Positions 37,501 through 45,158 of a DNA stretch of 64,000 bases are shown here, piece after piece; the first letter of the stretch is position 1; each line of letters starts with the position of its first letter. A model generated the notes under the pieces. That model made no database searches. It was not told the origin of the DNA and worked only from the letters and a program-made list of their open reading frames with translations. The DNA lies in contig NZ_FOLC01000008.1 of the NCBI RefSeq assembly GCF_900112135.1, forward strand, positions 124,001 through 188,000, read 5' to 3'. Source of the DNA: Collimonas sp. OK412 (lineage in GTDB: Bacteria; Pseudomonadota; Gammaproteobacteria; Burkholderiales; Burkholderiaceae_D). The position numbers were made by a program, and so were the translations under genes.

Positions 37501-37691
37501 AGGCTGGTAACGCTATCGTCGAGGGTTTGTGCAGTTGCGCCAGGGTAGGTGGCGTTAACTACAATCGTCGGCGGTGCAATCGAAGGATACTGCGCCACCG
37601 GTAATTGCGTGATCGCCAAAGCACCCCCGAGCAGGATGAAGATGGCGAGCACCCACGCAAATACGGGGCGGTCGATGAAAAACTTGCCCAT
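34539..37691 (-). CDS. RND multidrug efflux inner-membrane transporter (AcrB/MexB type, HAE1)
   Basis: A 1050-residue proton-driven drug exporter with 12 expected membrane helices and two large periplasmic loops. FIDRPVFAWVLAIFILLGG is the classical N-terminus. GILIDDAIVVVENVERIM carries the Asp-Asp proton-relay pair in TM4, and GLSAKNAILIIEFAKDL carries the TM10 lysine. The VGMITVVG and HLRFRPILMTSFAFILGVLPLA blocks confirm the HAE1 subfamily. It is 11 bases downstream of the membrane-fusion gene. Substrates are expected to be amphiphilic drugs, dyes or secondary metabolites; specificity is not visible. Confidence 0.96.
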   Translation of the reverse strand: MGKFFIDRPVFAWVLAIFILLGGALAITQLPVAQYPSIAPPTIVVNATYPGATAQTLDDSVTSLIEQEMNGADGLQYIESQSQANGTVAITVTFSPETNADLAAVDVQNRLKRVEARLPAAVTQQGVQVTKSRSNFLMFIGLSSSDGKLDPIALGDYLSRNVLNEIKRVPGVGQAQLFGTERAMRIWIDPAKLVGLNLTPGDVTTAITAQNALVAGGTIGDLPSPGTQQISATVVVTGQLNTVEQFGNIQLRANADGSVVRLRDVARIEIGGQSYATAGRLDGKPTSFVGVQLSPTANALGTATAVHAKMAELSKYFPPGVTYTIPYDTSKFVKISIEEVVKTLVEAIILVFLVMYLFLQNIRYTLIPTVVVPVALMGTFATLLLFGFSINVLTMFGMVLAIGILIDDAIVVVENVERIMSEEGLSPRDATRKAMGQITGALIGITLVLIAVFIPMAFFSGAVGAIYRQFSLSMVASMVFSVLMAFTLTPALCATILKPVEAGHHHEKKGFFGWFNRKFNATTNGYQGVIAKMLTKTGRYLLIYGAILIGVGLLYARLPASFLPAEDQGYIITNVQLPSGASTNRTLEVIKTIEDYYSKLPGVAHVVAITGFSFSGNGQNAGLVFTPLKDWSERGPDQSADAIAGKAFGVFTQIKDAIVYPLNPPPIPELGNATGFTFRLQDRSGQGHAALTAARNQMLGMASQSKILAGVRPEGLEDAPQLQLDIDRDKANALGVSFNAINSALSTALGSSYVNDFPNQGRQQRVIVQADAPQRLQPEDLARLYVKNTQGTMVPFSSFTSSHWTNGPVQLTRYNGYPAMKISGGASPGHSTGEAMDEMEALTAKLPPGFGFEWTGQSLEEKTSGSQAPMLYALSLLAVFLVLAALYESTSIPLAVMLVVPLGILGALLGVTLRGMPNDVYFKVGMITVVGLSAKNAILIIEFAKDLQAQGKGLIEATLEAVHLRFRPILMTSFAFILGVLPLAIKTGAGSGSQRAIGTGVMGGMITATALAVFLVPVFFVVVRKLFKGSERQRKLHAANQKIDVENQHV

Positions 37692-37702
37692 TGATAGGCT
37701 CC

Positions 37703-38938
37703 TTATTTAGCGGTAGATGTAGCAGCTGAGGCAGCTGCCGCGCTGGCGCTGGCGCCGGCCGCTGCAGCGGGTGCGGCTGTAGCTGCCGGAGCAGCATTAG
37801 GCTTCCATGGCGACGGATTGACCGGCGCGCCTGGCTTCACCTTTTGCAAGCCGTCAACGATCACCTTGTCGCCGGCTTTCAGGCCTTCGGCAACGATCCA
37901 TTTGTCGCCTTGTGCGACATCGGCGATTACCGGCCGTACGGCCACTTTATTGTCAGCGCCGATCACGAACACCGAAGCGCCGTTGAGGTCGCGCTGGACT
38001 GCCTGTTGCGGCACGGTCAGGGCGGAGGCGTTGACTGCCTGCTCGAGCCTGGCGCGTACATACATGCCAGGCAACAGGCTGCGGTCCGGGTTAGGGAATT
38101 CAGCGCGCAGGGTGACCGAACCGGTGTTGGCGTCGACCGTCAGGTCGGAAAACAGCAGCTTGCCGCTTTGCGGGTAGGTGCGGCCGTCTTCAGTCACCAG
38201 AGTGACCTTGGCTTGGCCGGCGCCGGCGCTTTCCAGCTGGCCGCTCTTCATTGCCTGCTGCAATTTGAGGATGTCGGTGCTGGACTGGGTCAGGTTGACG
38301 TAGATCGGATCGATCTGCTGCACCACTGCCAGCTGGGTCACTTCACCCTGGCCGACCAGTGCGCCTTCGGTCACCAGCGCCTTGCCGATGCGGCCGGAAA
38401 TCGGCGAGGTCACGGTGGCGTAGCCGAGGTTGAGGCTGGCGGTCTGGCGTGCAGCCTTGGCGGATGCAACGTCAGCGGCAGCTTGCTTCTGGGTGGCAAC
38501 GGTGTCGTCGTAATCCTGCTTGCTGACGGCATTGACGTCCACCAGCGGCTTGTAGCGCTGTGCCTTCAGGGTCGCGGTAGTCAGGTTTGCTTCGGCCTTG
38601 GCCAAGGTTGCCTGGGCACTGTCGTAAGCGGCTTGCAACGGCGCCGGATCGATCTGGTACAGGGTCTGGCCAGCCTTTACATCGCTGCCTTCGCGGAAAT
38701 TCCGCTTGAGCACGATACCGGCTGCCCGCGCGCCGATCTGGGCGATACGGGTAGCTTCCAGCCGGCCTGGCAATTCCGTGGTGAGGGCAAGGCGTTCCGG
38801 GGCGACGGTGACGAATGAAACACCGGCTGGCGGTTGCGCTTGGGCTTCCGGCTTCTTGCCGCAGGCGGCAACAGCGGACAGGAGCGCGATAGCCAGGGTG
38901 ATACGCGTGAGACGACTGATAGAGCTAACTGAATTCAT
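37703..38938 (-). CDS. RND efflux periplasmic adaptor (AcrA/MexA family lipoprotein)
   Basis: A 411-residue membrane-fusion protein. The signal peptide ends in the lipobox LLSAVAAC. Then come the barrel-sandwich/lipoyl half GARAAGIVLKRNFREGSDVKAGQTLYQID, an alpha-hairpin (about 100-170) and the return half NLGYATVTSPISGRIGKALVTEG. The beta-barrel and an Ala-rich C-terminal tail (after NPSPWKPN) complete it. The tail's run of more than 35 Ala/Pro/Ser-rich residues is longer than in AcrA. The longer frame to 39097 is rejected because it would cross the promoter/operator and bypass the signal peptide. It is divergent from the repressor. Confidence 0.94.
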   Translation of the reverse strand: MNSVSSISRLTRITLAIALLSAVAACGKKPEAQAQPPAGVSFVTVAPERLALTTELPGRLEATRIAQIGARAAGIVLKRNFREGSDVKAGQTLYQIDPAPLQAAYDSAQATLAKAEANLTTATLKAQRYKPLVDVNAVSKQDYDDTVATQKQAAADVASAKAARQTASLNLGYATVTSPISGRIGKALVTEGALVGQGEVTQLAVVQQIDPIYVNLTQSSTDILKLQQAMKSGQLESAGAGQAKVTLVTEDGRTYPQSGKLLFSDLTVDANTGSVTLRAEFPNPDRSLLPGMYVRARLEQAVNASALTVPQQAVQRDLNGASVFVIGADNKVAVRPVIADVAQGDKWIVAEGLKAGDKVIVDGLQKVKPGAPVNPSPWKPNAAPAATAAPAAAAGASASAAAASAATSTAK

Positions 38939-39084
38939 AAAATTCTCGCACGGTAATTGAGGAAAGACTGCAGATCTGACAGGTGACTCTGTTTCTGGAA
39001 TTGACATAGGATATATAAGTAATTGCTTTGTTGCACCGGATGCCTTGCCAGAAAGCGGGTGGAACAGCCGGAATCCTGCTATTA

Positions 39085-39108
39085 TACATACATGCACGAA
39101 TGTATGTG
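39085..39108. promoter_or_regulatory. AcrR-type operator between repressor and efflux operon
   Basis: ACATACAT (39086-39093) and ATGTATGT (39100-39107) are perfect inverted repeats with a 6-base centre. The whole 24-mer differs from the E. coli AcrR operator, as I recall it, only in the central bases and the last position. On the minus strand TATAAT (39086-39081) abuts the operator. Repressor binding would therefore block the pump promoter. Confidence 0.85.
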
Positions 39109-39182
39109 TTATGTCTGTATTGCTAATAAATTATTTGCTGCGAGCGCACAAAATATCGTAACAGTTTGGAGGTCGGCTTAAA

Positions 39183-39827
39183 ATGGCTAGAAGTACAAAA
39201 GAAGAAGCACTGGAAACGCGGAGCCGCATCCTGGATGCGGCAGCGGAGGTGTTTCACCAGCACGGCGTGGCGCGCACCACGCTGGCCGACGTCGCCAGCG
39301 CCGCTGACGTGACGCGCGGAGCTATCTATTGGCACTTCAAGAACAAGAGCGATTTATTCGATGCCATGTGTGAGCGGGTGCGCCTGCCGATGGAAGCGAT
39401 GATCGAAAAGACCGCAGACGAAAATGCGCACGATCCCCTGAACCAGTTCCGCAACAGATGTTTGTTCACCCTGCAGGAAGCGACGCTCAATCCGCAGTCG
39501 CGCAAGATTTTTGAAATTGTCCTGCACAAGTGCGAGCTGGTGGATCCGGAAGATCCTATCTATATCCGCCAGCATGAGTGTTTCTTGCAAGGCCGTACCG
39601 ACATAGAACGCTTGCTGCGGTTCGCGATTGCAAAAGGTCAGCTGCCGCGCGAACTGGATCCGGTGATGGCCGCGGTCATGGTGCAAGGATTGCTGTTCGG
39701 CATCCTGAGCAACTGGACCTTCAGCCCGCACAGCTTTGATCTCGCCGACAATGTTTCAAAAGTAGTCGACAACTGCATCCACATGTTCAAGACATCGCCG
39801 TTCATGCTGAAAAACAACGACGCCTGA
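39183..39827 (+). CDS. TetR-family repressor of the RND pump (AcrR/TtgR type)
   Basis: A 214-residue TetR-family repressor. The N-terminal helix-turn-helix (residues ~10-55) reads TRSRILDAAAEVFHQHGVARTTLADVA...VTRGAIYWHFKNKSDLF, very like AcrR. The C-terminal ligand domain matches the AcrR/TtgR MAATE-type domain (CELVDPEDP.., GLLFGILSNW). It is transcribed divergently from the acrAB-like operon across a 244-bp spacer with an AcrR-like palindrome. It therefore probably represses both the pump and itself and is released by pump substrates. Confidence 0.92.
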   Translation: MARSTKEEALETRSRILDAAAEVFHQHGVARTTLADVASAADVTRGAIYWHFKNKSDLFDAMCERVRLPMEAMIEKTADENAHDPLNQFRNRCLFTLQEATLNPQSRKIFEIVLHKCELVDPEDPIYIRQHECFLQGRTDIERLLRFAIAKGQLPRELDPVMAAVMVQGLLFGILSNWTFSPHSFDLADNVSKVVDNCIHMFKTSPFMLKNNDA

Positions 39828-39864
39828 TCCTGATGTGCAGTTCCCGGGTCCGCCAGGAATCCGT

Positions 39865-41166
39865 TCAATATACAGCCGGCGTCAATAACGCGTTGATCTG
39901 CTGCAGGTCTTCTTCTTTCAAGGTGCCGACCGCTGACTTGAGTTTCAGGCTATTCATCAGCGTATCGTAACGCGCCTTGGCCAGATCCCTGCGGGTAGAG
40001 AACAGTTGCTGCTGCGCGTTCAGCACATCGATATTGATGCGTACGCCAACCTGGTAACCCAGCCGGTTGGAGTCCAGCGACGACTGGCTGGAAATCTCCG
40101 CCGCCTCATACGCCTTGATCTGGGCCAGGCCGCTGTTGACCCCCAGGTAAGCCTGGCGTGCGTTCAACGCTGCGTTCCGGCGCGCGCTTTCCAGGTCCGA
40201 GCGCGCCTTGTCTTCCAATGCCACCGCTTGCCGCACGCTGCTGTTGACGGCGCCGCCGGCATACAGCGGGATGGTCCACTGCACGCCGATCGAGTTGTTC
40301 ATCTGCGAAATATTATAAAAAGGAATCGGGCTGCCGCTGACATCGGAGTGCGCGCGGCTGGCCACCAGGTCGACTGTCGGCAGATGGCCGGCACGGTTTT
40401 TCTTGATTTCGTATTTGGCGCTATCAAGCGCAATTTGCTGGCCTACCACGCCGAAATTCTGCTCCTCGGCGCTGCTGACCCAGCTCTCGATCGCCGCCGG
40501 CTGCGGCGCGCTCAGCTGGACGCCGGGACGCAGGGTCGCCAGCGGCGCCGGCGGCTTGCCGATAATCTGCTGCAGCACGTTGCGGGCGACTTCCAGGTTA
40601 TTGCTGGCGGCGATTTCCTGCGCAATCACCAGGTCGTAGCTGGCCTGGGCTTCGTTGGTGTCGGTGATGGTGGCGGTGCCGACTTCGAAGTTGCGCTTGG
40701 CGGAGGCCAGCTGCTCGGCAATCGCGCTTTTCTGGGCTTGCAAAGTAGCCAGCACGTCTTGCGCCGTCAGCGTGTCAAAGTAAGCCTGGCTGACGCGCAG
40801 CATCAGGTCCTGTACCGCCTGGGCAAACTTCACTTCGCCGGCAGCGACCGACAGCTTGCTTTCCTGGTACTGCTGCCAGTACGCAGGACGGAACAGCGGC
40901 TGGGTGAGCTGCAGGCTGTAGTTGTTGGTGACGGTTTTCCAGGATTCCCCGGCGCGGCTGTAGTTGCCGCCGAAGCCGACCACCGGCAGCAGGGCGGCGC
41001 GGCCCTGGATGCTGGCCTCATTGCTGGCGCTGAGCGCGTAACGTGCGCTGGTGTATACCGGATCGTTGGCCAACGCTTGCTGATACGTCTGTACCAGATC
41101 GACCGCATGTGCATTTGCAGCCAGCAATGCACTTGCGATCAACGAGGCCATAAGGGTATTGCGCAT
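39865..41166 (-). CDS. tolC: TolC family outer-membrane protein
   Basis: A 433-residue outer-membrane channel. The ATG at 41166 has GGAGAG five bases upstream and begins a clean signal peptide (MRNTLMASLIASALLAANAHA). The mature protein shows the two TolC repeats: DLVQTYQQALANDPVYTSARYAL...RAALLPVVGFGGNYSR, and later NRLGYQVGVRINIDVLNAQQQLFSTRRDLAKARYD. There is no lipobox, unlike the pump-linked channel at 33101-34546. It is probably the general TolC for type I secretion and other pumps. The upstream frame extension to 41634 covers the rhodanese gene in another frame and is rejected. Confidence 0.92.
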   Translation of the reverse strand: MRNTLMASLIASALLAANAHAVDLVQTYQQALANDPVYTSARYALSASNEASIQGRAALLPVVGFGGNYSRAGESWKTVTNNYSLQLTQPLFRPAYWQQYQESKLSVAAGEVKFAQAVQDLMLRVSQAYFDTLTAQDVLATLQAQKSAIAEQLASAKRNFEVGTATITDTNEAQASYDLVIAQEIAASNNLEVARNVLQQIIGKPPAPLATLRPGVQLSAPQPAAIESWVSSAEEQNFGVVGQQIALDSAKYEIKKNRAGHLPTVDLVASRAHSDVSGSPIPFYNISQMNNSIGVQWTIPLYAGGAVNSSVRQAVALEDKARSDLESARRNAALNARQAYLGVNSGLAQIKAYEAAEISSQSSLDSNRLGYQVGVRINIDVLNAQQQLFSTRRDLAKARYDTLMNSLKLKSAVGTLKEEDLQQINALLTPAVY

Positions 41167-41243
41167 TACACTCTCCGGAACGGTGGCGGCAGGCAGGCAG
41201 GTGTGGTCTGGTTCGGTTGGGTCGGGGCCTGGGTCAGCGCGCC

Positions 41244-41567
41244 CTAGTAAGTCGGCATGGCCGGATCGACCTGCTGCGCCCAGGCGTGGACGCCGCCGGT
41301 CAGGTTGCTGACCGCAGAAAATCCGTGACGCTCGAGAAATGCAGCGACCTGCATGCTGCGCGCGCCATGGTGGCAGATGCAGACGATCGCCTGGTCTTCT
41401 TCCAGGTCGTTCAGGCGCGCCGGCACTGTCTGCATCGGCATCAGCTGCGCCGCGGCGATGTGGCAGGTCTCGTATTCCCATGGCTCGCGCACGTCGAGCA
41501 GCAGCGGCGCCGGCCGTTGCGGGTCGGCGATCCAGGCGGCCAGTTCTGAAGCGGTGAGATGTTGCAT
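41244..41567 (-). CDS. Rhodanese-like domain protein
   Basis: A 107-residue single-domain rhodanese (PspE/GlpE type). LLLDVREPWEYETCHIAAAQLMPM is the N-terminal CH2A motif. The active-site loop CHHGARS has the catalytic cysteine, followed by the C-terminal FSAVSNLTGGVHAWA. Such proteins transfer sulfane sulfur from persulfides or thiosulfate to thiol acceptors. There is no signal peptide, so it should be cytoplasmic. It sits 8 bases after the Pcm-like gene and 77 bases before tolC on the same strand, probably in one transcript. Confidence 0.9.
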   Translation of the reverse strand: MQHLTASELAAWIADPQRPAPLLLDVREPWEYETCHIAAAQLMPMQTVPARLNDLEEDQAIVCICHHGARSMQVAAFLERHGFSAVSNLTGGVHAWAQQVDPAMPTY

Positions 41568-41575
41568 GGGCGGGC

Positions 41576-42241
41576 TTAGAATTTGAAGTGGGAATGAACG
41601 GCAGCTTCGCGCAGCGGCTTGACGTTGGTTTCAAACAGGTGGACCGTGCTGTAGTTGCTGTCCGAAGTGCGGGTAATGATTTGTGCCGACATCACCGGCG
41701 CTTCGCCCAGGATGGTGACAATCCGGCCGCCGACATTGAGCTGCTTGAGGAAGGCGTCCGGCAGCGTCGACAGCGAGCCGGAAATCACGATCACGTCGTA
41801 AGTCTTGCTTGCGCCCTGGTCCCAGCCCTGGGCGCCGTTGCCAAGCATTACCTCGACATTGGTGATGCCATAGGCAGCCAGGTTCTTTTCAGCCAGCGCT
41901 TTCAGCTCGGGATCGATTTCAACCGTCGTCACATGCCTTGCCTTGTAGCACAGCAGGGCCGCCATATAACCCGAACCGGCGCCGATTTCCAGCACTTGCT
42001 CGTGTTTCTTCACGGCAGCTTGCTGCAGCAGTCGCGCCTCGACCTTGGGCGCCAGCATGCTTTCGCCGTTCGGACCCGGCAGCGGGATCTCGGTATCGGA
42101 AAACGCCAGGCTCTTGTAGGCGGCAGGAACGAATTCCTCGCGCCGGACTACCGTCAGCAATTCCAGCACGTCCAGTTCCAGCACGTTCCAAGGGCGAATT
42201 TGCTGTTCGATCATATTGAAGCGGGCTTGTTCGATATTCAT
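41576..42241 (-). CDS. Protein-L-isoaspartate O-methyltransferase family protein
   Basis: A 221-residue SAM methyltransferase of the Pcm family, which repairs isoaspartyl residues. It has the N-terminal MIEQQIRPWNV and VRREEFVPAAYKSLAFSDTEIPLPG segment, motif I VLEIGAGSGYMAALL and the VEIDPEL acidic loop. The usual Pcm NGDG-type active-site region appears as MLGNGAQGW, and the GG(R)IVTILG strand follows. Members with this tolC-adjacent context are diverged from E. coli Pcm, so isoaspartate repair is likely but not certain. Confidence 0.82.
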   Translation of the reverse strand: MNIEQARFNMIEQQIRPWNVLELDVLELLTVVRREEFVPAAYKSLAFSDTEIPLPGPNGESMLAPKVEARLLQQAAVKKHEQVLEIGAGSGYMAALLCYKARHVTTVEIDPELKALAEKNLAAYGITNVEVMLGNGAQGWDQGASKTYDVIVISGSLSTLPDAFLKQLNVGGRIVTILGEAPVMSAQIITRTSDSNYSTVHLFETNVKPLREAAVHSHFKF

Positions 42242-42302
42242 GGTTAAGGCTCGGTAGTGAAAATAAAGGGCTCATTCTATCAAAGGCCACCCTCAAAACC
42301 TT

Positions 42303-42402
42303 AGGACTTGCGCAAAACTGCCCCAGCGGCGTTACTCCTCCTAGCCGTACGCCATACCGTCTTCGTCGTCGCGCCTTGCCGGGACAGTTTGGCGTAAATC
42401 CT
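42303..42402. repeat. ~100-bp element with 22-bp imperfect terminal inverted repeats
   Basis: The left end (42303-42324, AGGACTTGCGCAAAACTG followed by CCCC) and the right end (42381-42402) are inverted copies matching at 18 of 22 bases. The unit fills the gap between the Pcm-like gene and a TetR gene and contains no plausible gene. The layout resembles a MITE- or REP-like dispersed intergenic repeat. No second copy was seen in this window. Confidence 0.55.
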
Positions 42403-42416
42403 GAAGCCAGGGCGCG

Positions 42417-43055
42417 CTACGGTTTGCTGAGCAAGCCGTGCAGGCAAAGATCGATAAAACTGTCCAGGTAACTGCCGGCATCCACAGGCTCCACGTGGCA
42501 GGGGTTGAGCGGTTGTTGCCACATCATCAGCATGATCACCGGCGCAATCAGTACGTTGGCGGTCTGGCGCACGTCGATCGCACGGAATTCGCCGCGCTCG
42601 ATGCCACGCTGCAGCATGCGCACGATCATCGCTTCGCCGCGTTCGCTGACTTCTTCGCGGTGAAAAGCTGCGAGTTCAGGGAAATTGCCCGATTCGGCCA
42701 TCAGCAGCTTGGTGATGCCAGCCAGCTTGGTGGCGCCGATGTGCTCCCACCAGCCCAGCAGGATTTCGCGGAACAGGTCGGCGCTGGGCCCCTGGTAGCC
42801 GTCGATGATGTCTTCCGCTTCAGCCAGCGCCGGCACTATGTTTTCGCGCACCACCGCCTTGAACAAATCTTCCTTGCTCTCGAAATACAGGTACAAAGTG
42901 CCCTTGGAGACGCCGGCCCGGGCCGCGACGTCGCCCAGCCTGGTGGCGGCGAATCCGCGTTCGACGAACAGGTCCAGCGCGGCCGCCAGCAGTTCCTGCG
43001 GACGCGCTTCCTTGCGTCTTGCCCAACGGGGTTTGGAGCTGAAAGGGCAGTTCAT
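42417..43055 (-). CDS. TetR-family transcriptional regulator
   Basis: A 212-residue TetR-type regulator. A basic N-terminal tail (SSKPRWARRKEARPQ) precedes the HTH domain ELLAAALDLFVERGFAATRLGDVAARAGVSKGTLYLYFESKEDLF. The C-terminal domain has no recognisable specific ligand signature (LLMAESGNFPELAAFHREEV is common in AcrR-like regulators). AAGGA lies just before the ATG. A near-consensus promoter and a 9-bp-arm palindrome lie 31-80 bases upstream, which indicates autoregulation. Its other targets are unknown; tolC and YkgJ-like genes are the nearest candidates. Confidence 0.88.
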   Translation of the reverse strand: MNCPFSSKPRWARRKEARPQELLAAALDLFVERGFAATRLGDVAARAGVSKGTLYLYFESKEDLFKAVVRENIVPALAEAEDIIDGYQGPSADLFREILLGWWEHIGATKLAGITKLLMAESGNFPELAAFHREEVSERGEAMIVRMLQRGIERGEFRAIDVRQTANVLIAPVIMLMMWQQPLNPCHVEPVDAGSYLDSFIDLCLHGLLSKP

Positions 43056-43085
43056 GAATCCTTGGTTTCCTCAGTTGCCTGCTCG

Positions 43086-43134
43086 TTACTGACTTAAGAG
43101 TCAGTAATGTAAGCGGCAACCGCTGGAGTGTCAA
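43086..43134 (-). promoter_or_regulatory. Promoter and palindromic operator of the TetR gene
   Basis: On the minus strand, TTGACA (43134-43129) and TACATT (43111-43106) are separated by exactly 17 bp, a strong sigma-70 promoter. TTACTGACT (43086-43094) and AGTCAGTAA (43099-43107) form a perfect inverted repeat with a 4-base centre. It overlaps the end of the -10 hexamer and the start site. This is a typical arrangement for TetR-family self-repression. Confidence 0.8.
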
Positions 43135-43266
43135 GAAAGGTTGGCGTCCGCACTGGAACTTGAAGGATGCGCGGCGATTGCCGGTAGAATCTGGCCTTCG
43201 GTTAAATCGGCGTTGTTACAGGTTTCGGATGTTTGCAAAAAATACATGGATTGGCGGGGGCAGGGC

Positions 43267-43536
43267 ATGAGCGTGCAAAGCATCGCTTGCCGTCCCGATT
43301 GCGGCGCCTGCTGCACGGCGCCGTCGATTTCGTCGCCGATCCCCGGCATGCCCGGCGGCAAGCCGGCTGGCGTGCGCTGCATCCAGCTGGACCAGGCCAA
43401 CCTTTGCCGGATTTTCGGCAGTCCCGATCGTCCCGCGGTATGCGCCAGCCTGAAGCCGGCGCTGGACATGTGCGGCAATTCCCGCACGCACGCCATGCAT
43501 TATCTGGCGACGCTGGAACGATTGACCGCCATGTAG
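43267..43536 (+). CDS. YkgJ-family cysteine cluster protein
   Basis: An 89-residue protein with the UPF0153/YkgJ cysteine pattern: [14 protein letters not shown] near the N-terminus, then CIQLD, CRIFG, CASLKP and CGNS. This is probably a small iron-sulfur or zinc-binding domain of unknown function. The ATG at 43267 is chosen because the extension to 43141 is not conserved-looking and crosses the divergent promoter. It lies 33 bases upstream of a DUF1439 lipoprotein gene on the same strand. Confidence 0.85.
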   Translation: MSVQSIACRPDCGACCTAPSISSPIPGMPGGKPAGVRCIQLDQANLCRIFGSPDRPAVCASLKPALDMCGNSRTHAMHYLATLERLTAM

Positions 43537-43569
43537 GGTCTGTCAGCAGACAGAATAAGGAAAATCCGA

Positions 43570-44142
43570 ATGCAAATGAAAAATTACATGCCTGTTACGA
43601 AAATGCCGGCGCTGCTGGTTTTGCTGGCGACGCTGCTGTTGTCTTCCTGTGCGGCCCTGATCGGACCGCGCGATGTCGAATTTCCATTGACCAAACTGCA
43701 GCAATCGGTAGACAAACGCTTGCCGTTTTCCCAGCGTTACCTGGGCCTGTTCGAAATAACCGCCGACAAGGCCCAGCTCAGCTTGCCGCCCGAACAGAAC
43801 CGCCTGGCCATGACAACCGACGTGGTCCTGACCATGCCGCTGCTGGGTAAGTCGTGGAACGGCAAGATGGCGATCTCGGGCGTGCTGTTCCTGGATAACC
43901 CGCATAACGCGGTGACATTGCAGGAGGCAAGGCTGGATAGCCTGGTGCTTGACGGCCTGGACAATACCTACGCTGCCCAAGTCACGCAGATCGGCAACCT
44001 GCTGGCGCGCCAGCTGCTGACCAACCTGCCGCTGTATACCTTCAAGCCGGAGGATTTGCGTTATGCCGGCGTCGCTTTCATGCCGACCAGGATCGGCACC
44101 CGGGCAGAAAATCTGGTGGTCACGTTTGAACCGGTAAAATAG
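43570..44142 (+). CDS. DUF1439 lipoprotein (YceB-like)
   Basis: A 190-residue predicted lipoprotein. The signal peptide ends in the lipobox LLLSSC around residue 27. The mature protein matches the DUF1439/YceB fold, an elongated beta-rich tubular-lipid-binding (TULIP)-like domain, with FPLTKLQQSVDKRLPFSQRY at its start. The extended N-terminus offers three in-frame ATGs (43570, 43576, 43588). The cellular role is unknown; an outer-membrane lipid-handling function is inferred from the fold. Confidence 0.82.
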   Translation: MQMKNYMPVTKMPALLVLLATLLLSSCAALIGPRDVEFPLTKLQQSVDKRLPFSQRYLGLFEITADKAQLSLPPEQNRLAMTTDVVLTMPLLGKSWNGKMAISGVLFLDNPHNAVTLQEARLDSLVLDGLDNTYAAQVTQIGNLLARQLLTNLPLYTFKPEDLRYAGVAFMPTRIGTRAENLVVTFEPVK

Positions 44143-44241
44143 CCGGCAGGTTTTAAGAAAACACCAGCAACCATATGACAGCCAGGGCGGTATCATTCGC
44201 CTCGGCGCTTGATTTCCTTTCTCTTACAACTCCCACACTAC

Positions 44242-45087
44242 ATGGATATTATTCTTGCGTTAAAAGTGCTCATCATGGGCCTGGTCGAGGGATTCACCGA
44301 ATTCCTGCCCATCTCGTCAACCGGCCACCTGATCCTGGCCGGCAGCTTGCTGGATTTCACCGCCGACATCACGCGGGAAAAAGCCGAAGTGTTCGAGATT
44401 GCTATCCAGGCCGGCGCGATTTTCGCAGTGTGCTGGGAATACCGGGCCCGCATCGGCGCGGTCCTGCGCGGCCTCACCAGCGACCCCAAGGCGCGCAAGC
44501 TGGTCGTCAACCTGATCATCGCATTCGTGCCGGCAGCGTTGCTGGGCCTGTTTTTCAGCAAGATGATCAAGGAAAAACTGTTTGCGCCTTTGCCGGTGGC
44601 GATTGCGCTGATCGTCGGCGGCTTCATCATCCTGTGGGTCGAGCGCCGCAACAAGGGCGGCGACCGTGTCGCCCGGGTCGAGTCGGTGGACGACATGAGC
44701 GCGCTCGATGCATTGAAGATCGGGATTGCCCAGGCGTTTGCGCTGATTCCCGGCACCAGCCGTTCCGGCGCCACGATCATCGGCGGCATGATGTTCGGCC
44801 TGTCGCGCAAGGCCGCCACCGAGTTTTCGTTTTTCCTGGCGATTCCAACGCTGTTTGCCGCCACCATCTATTCGCTGTACAAGGACCGCGCGCTGCTGTC
44901 GGCCGCCGACATCCCGCTATTTTCGATCGGCACCGTTGCCGCGTTTGTTTCGGCATTCCTGTGCGTGCGCTGGTTGCTGCGTTATATCAGCAGCCATGAT
45001 TTCACCGTGTTTGCGTGGTACCGGATCGTGTTTGGCCTGGTGGTGATCGTGACCGGCTACACCGGCTGGGTGAATTGGGCGCATTGA
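44242..45087 (+). CDS. uppP: Undecaprenyl-diphosphatase UppP
   Basis: A 281-residue BacA-family integral membrane phosphatase that recycles undecaprenyl pyrophosphate to the monophosphate carrier used for peptidoglycan, O-antigen and other glycans, and confers bacitracin tolerance. It has [23 protein letters not shown] with the E..PISST.H catalytic motif at about residues 17-30. The second half of the active site is in [17 protein letters not shown]. About eight hydrophobic segments are present. The ATG at 44242 is preferred over an upstream TTG at 44209. A divergent paralogue follows. Confidence 0.95.
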   Translation: MDIILALKVLIMGLVEGFTEFLPISSTGHLILAGSLLDFTADITREKAEVFEIAIQAGAIFAVCWEYRARIGAVLRGLTSDPKARKLVVNLIIAFVPAALLGLFFSKMIKEKLFAPLPVAIALIVGGFIILWVERRNKGGDRVARVESVDDMSALDALKIGIAQAFALIPGTSRSGATIIGGMMFGLSRKAATEFSFFLAIPTLFAATIYSLYKDRALLSAADIPLFSIGTVAAFVSAFLCVRWLLRYISSHDFTVFAWYRIVFGLVVIVTGYTGWVNWAH

Positions 45088-45158
45088 ACCGGGCTTCCGC
45101 AGAAAAGTTGGCCGGATTTTAAAACGGCCGTTATTTTGATCCTGAACAGGAGAGTGTT

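Noticed and set aside
39865-41634. 589-residue frame extending tolC upstream
   Set aside because: The extra N-terminal part overlaps the rhodanese gene in another frame and lacks a signal peptide; the ATG at 41166 has a good ribosome-binding site and begins a clean signal sequence.
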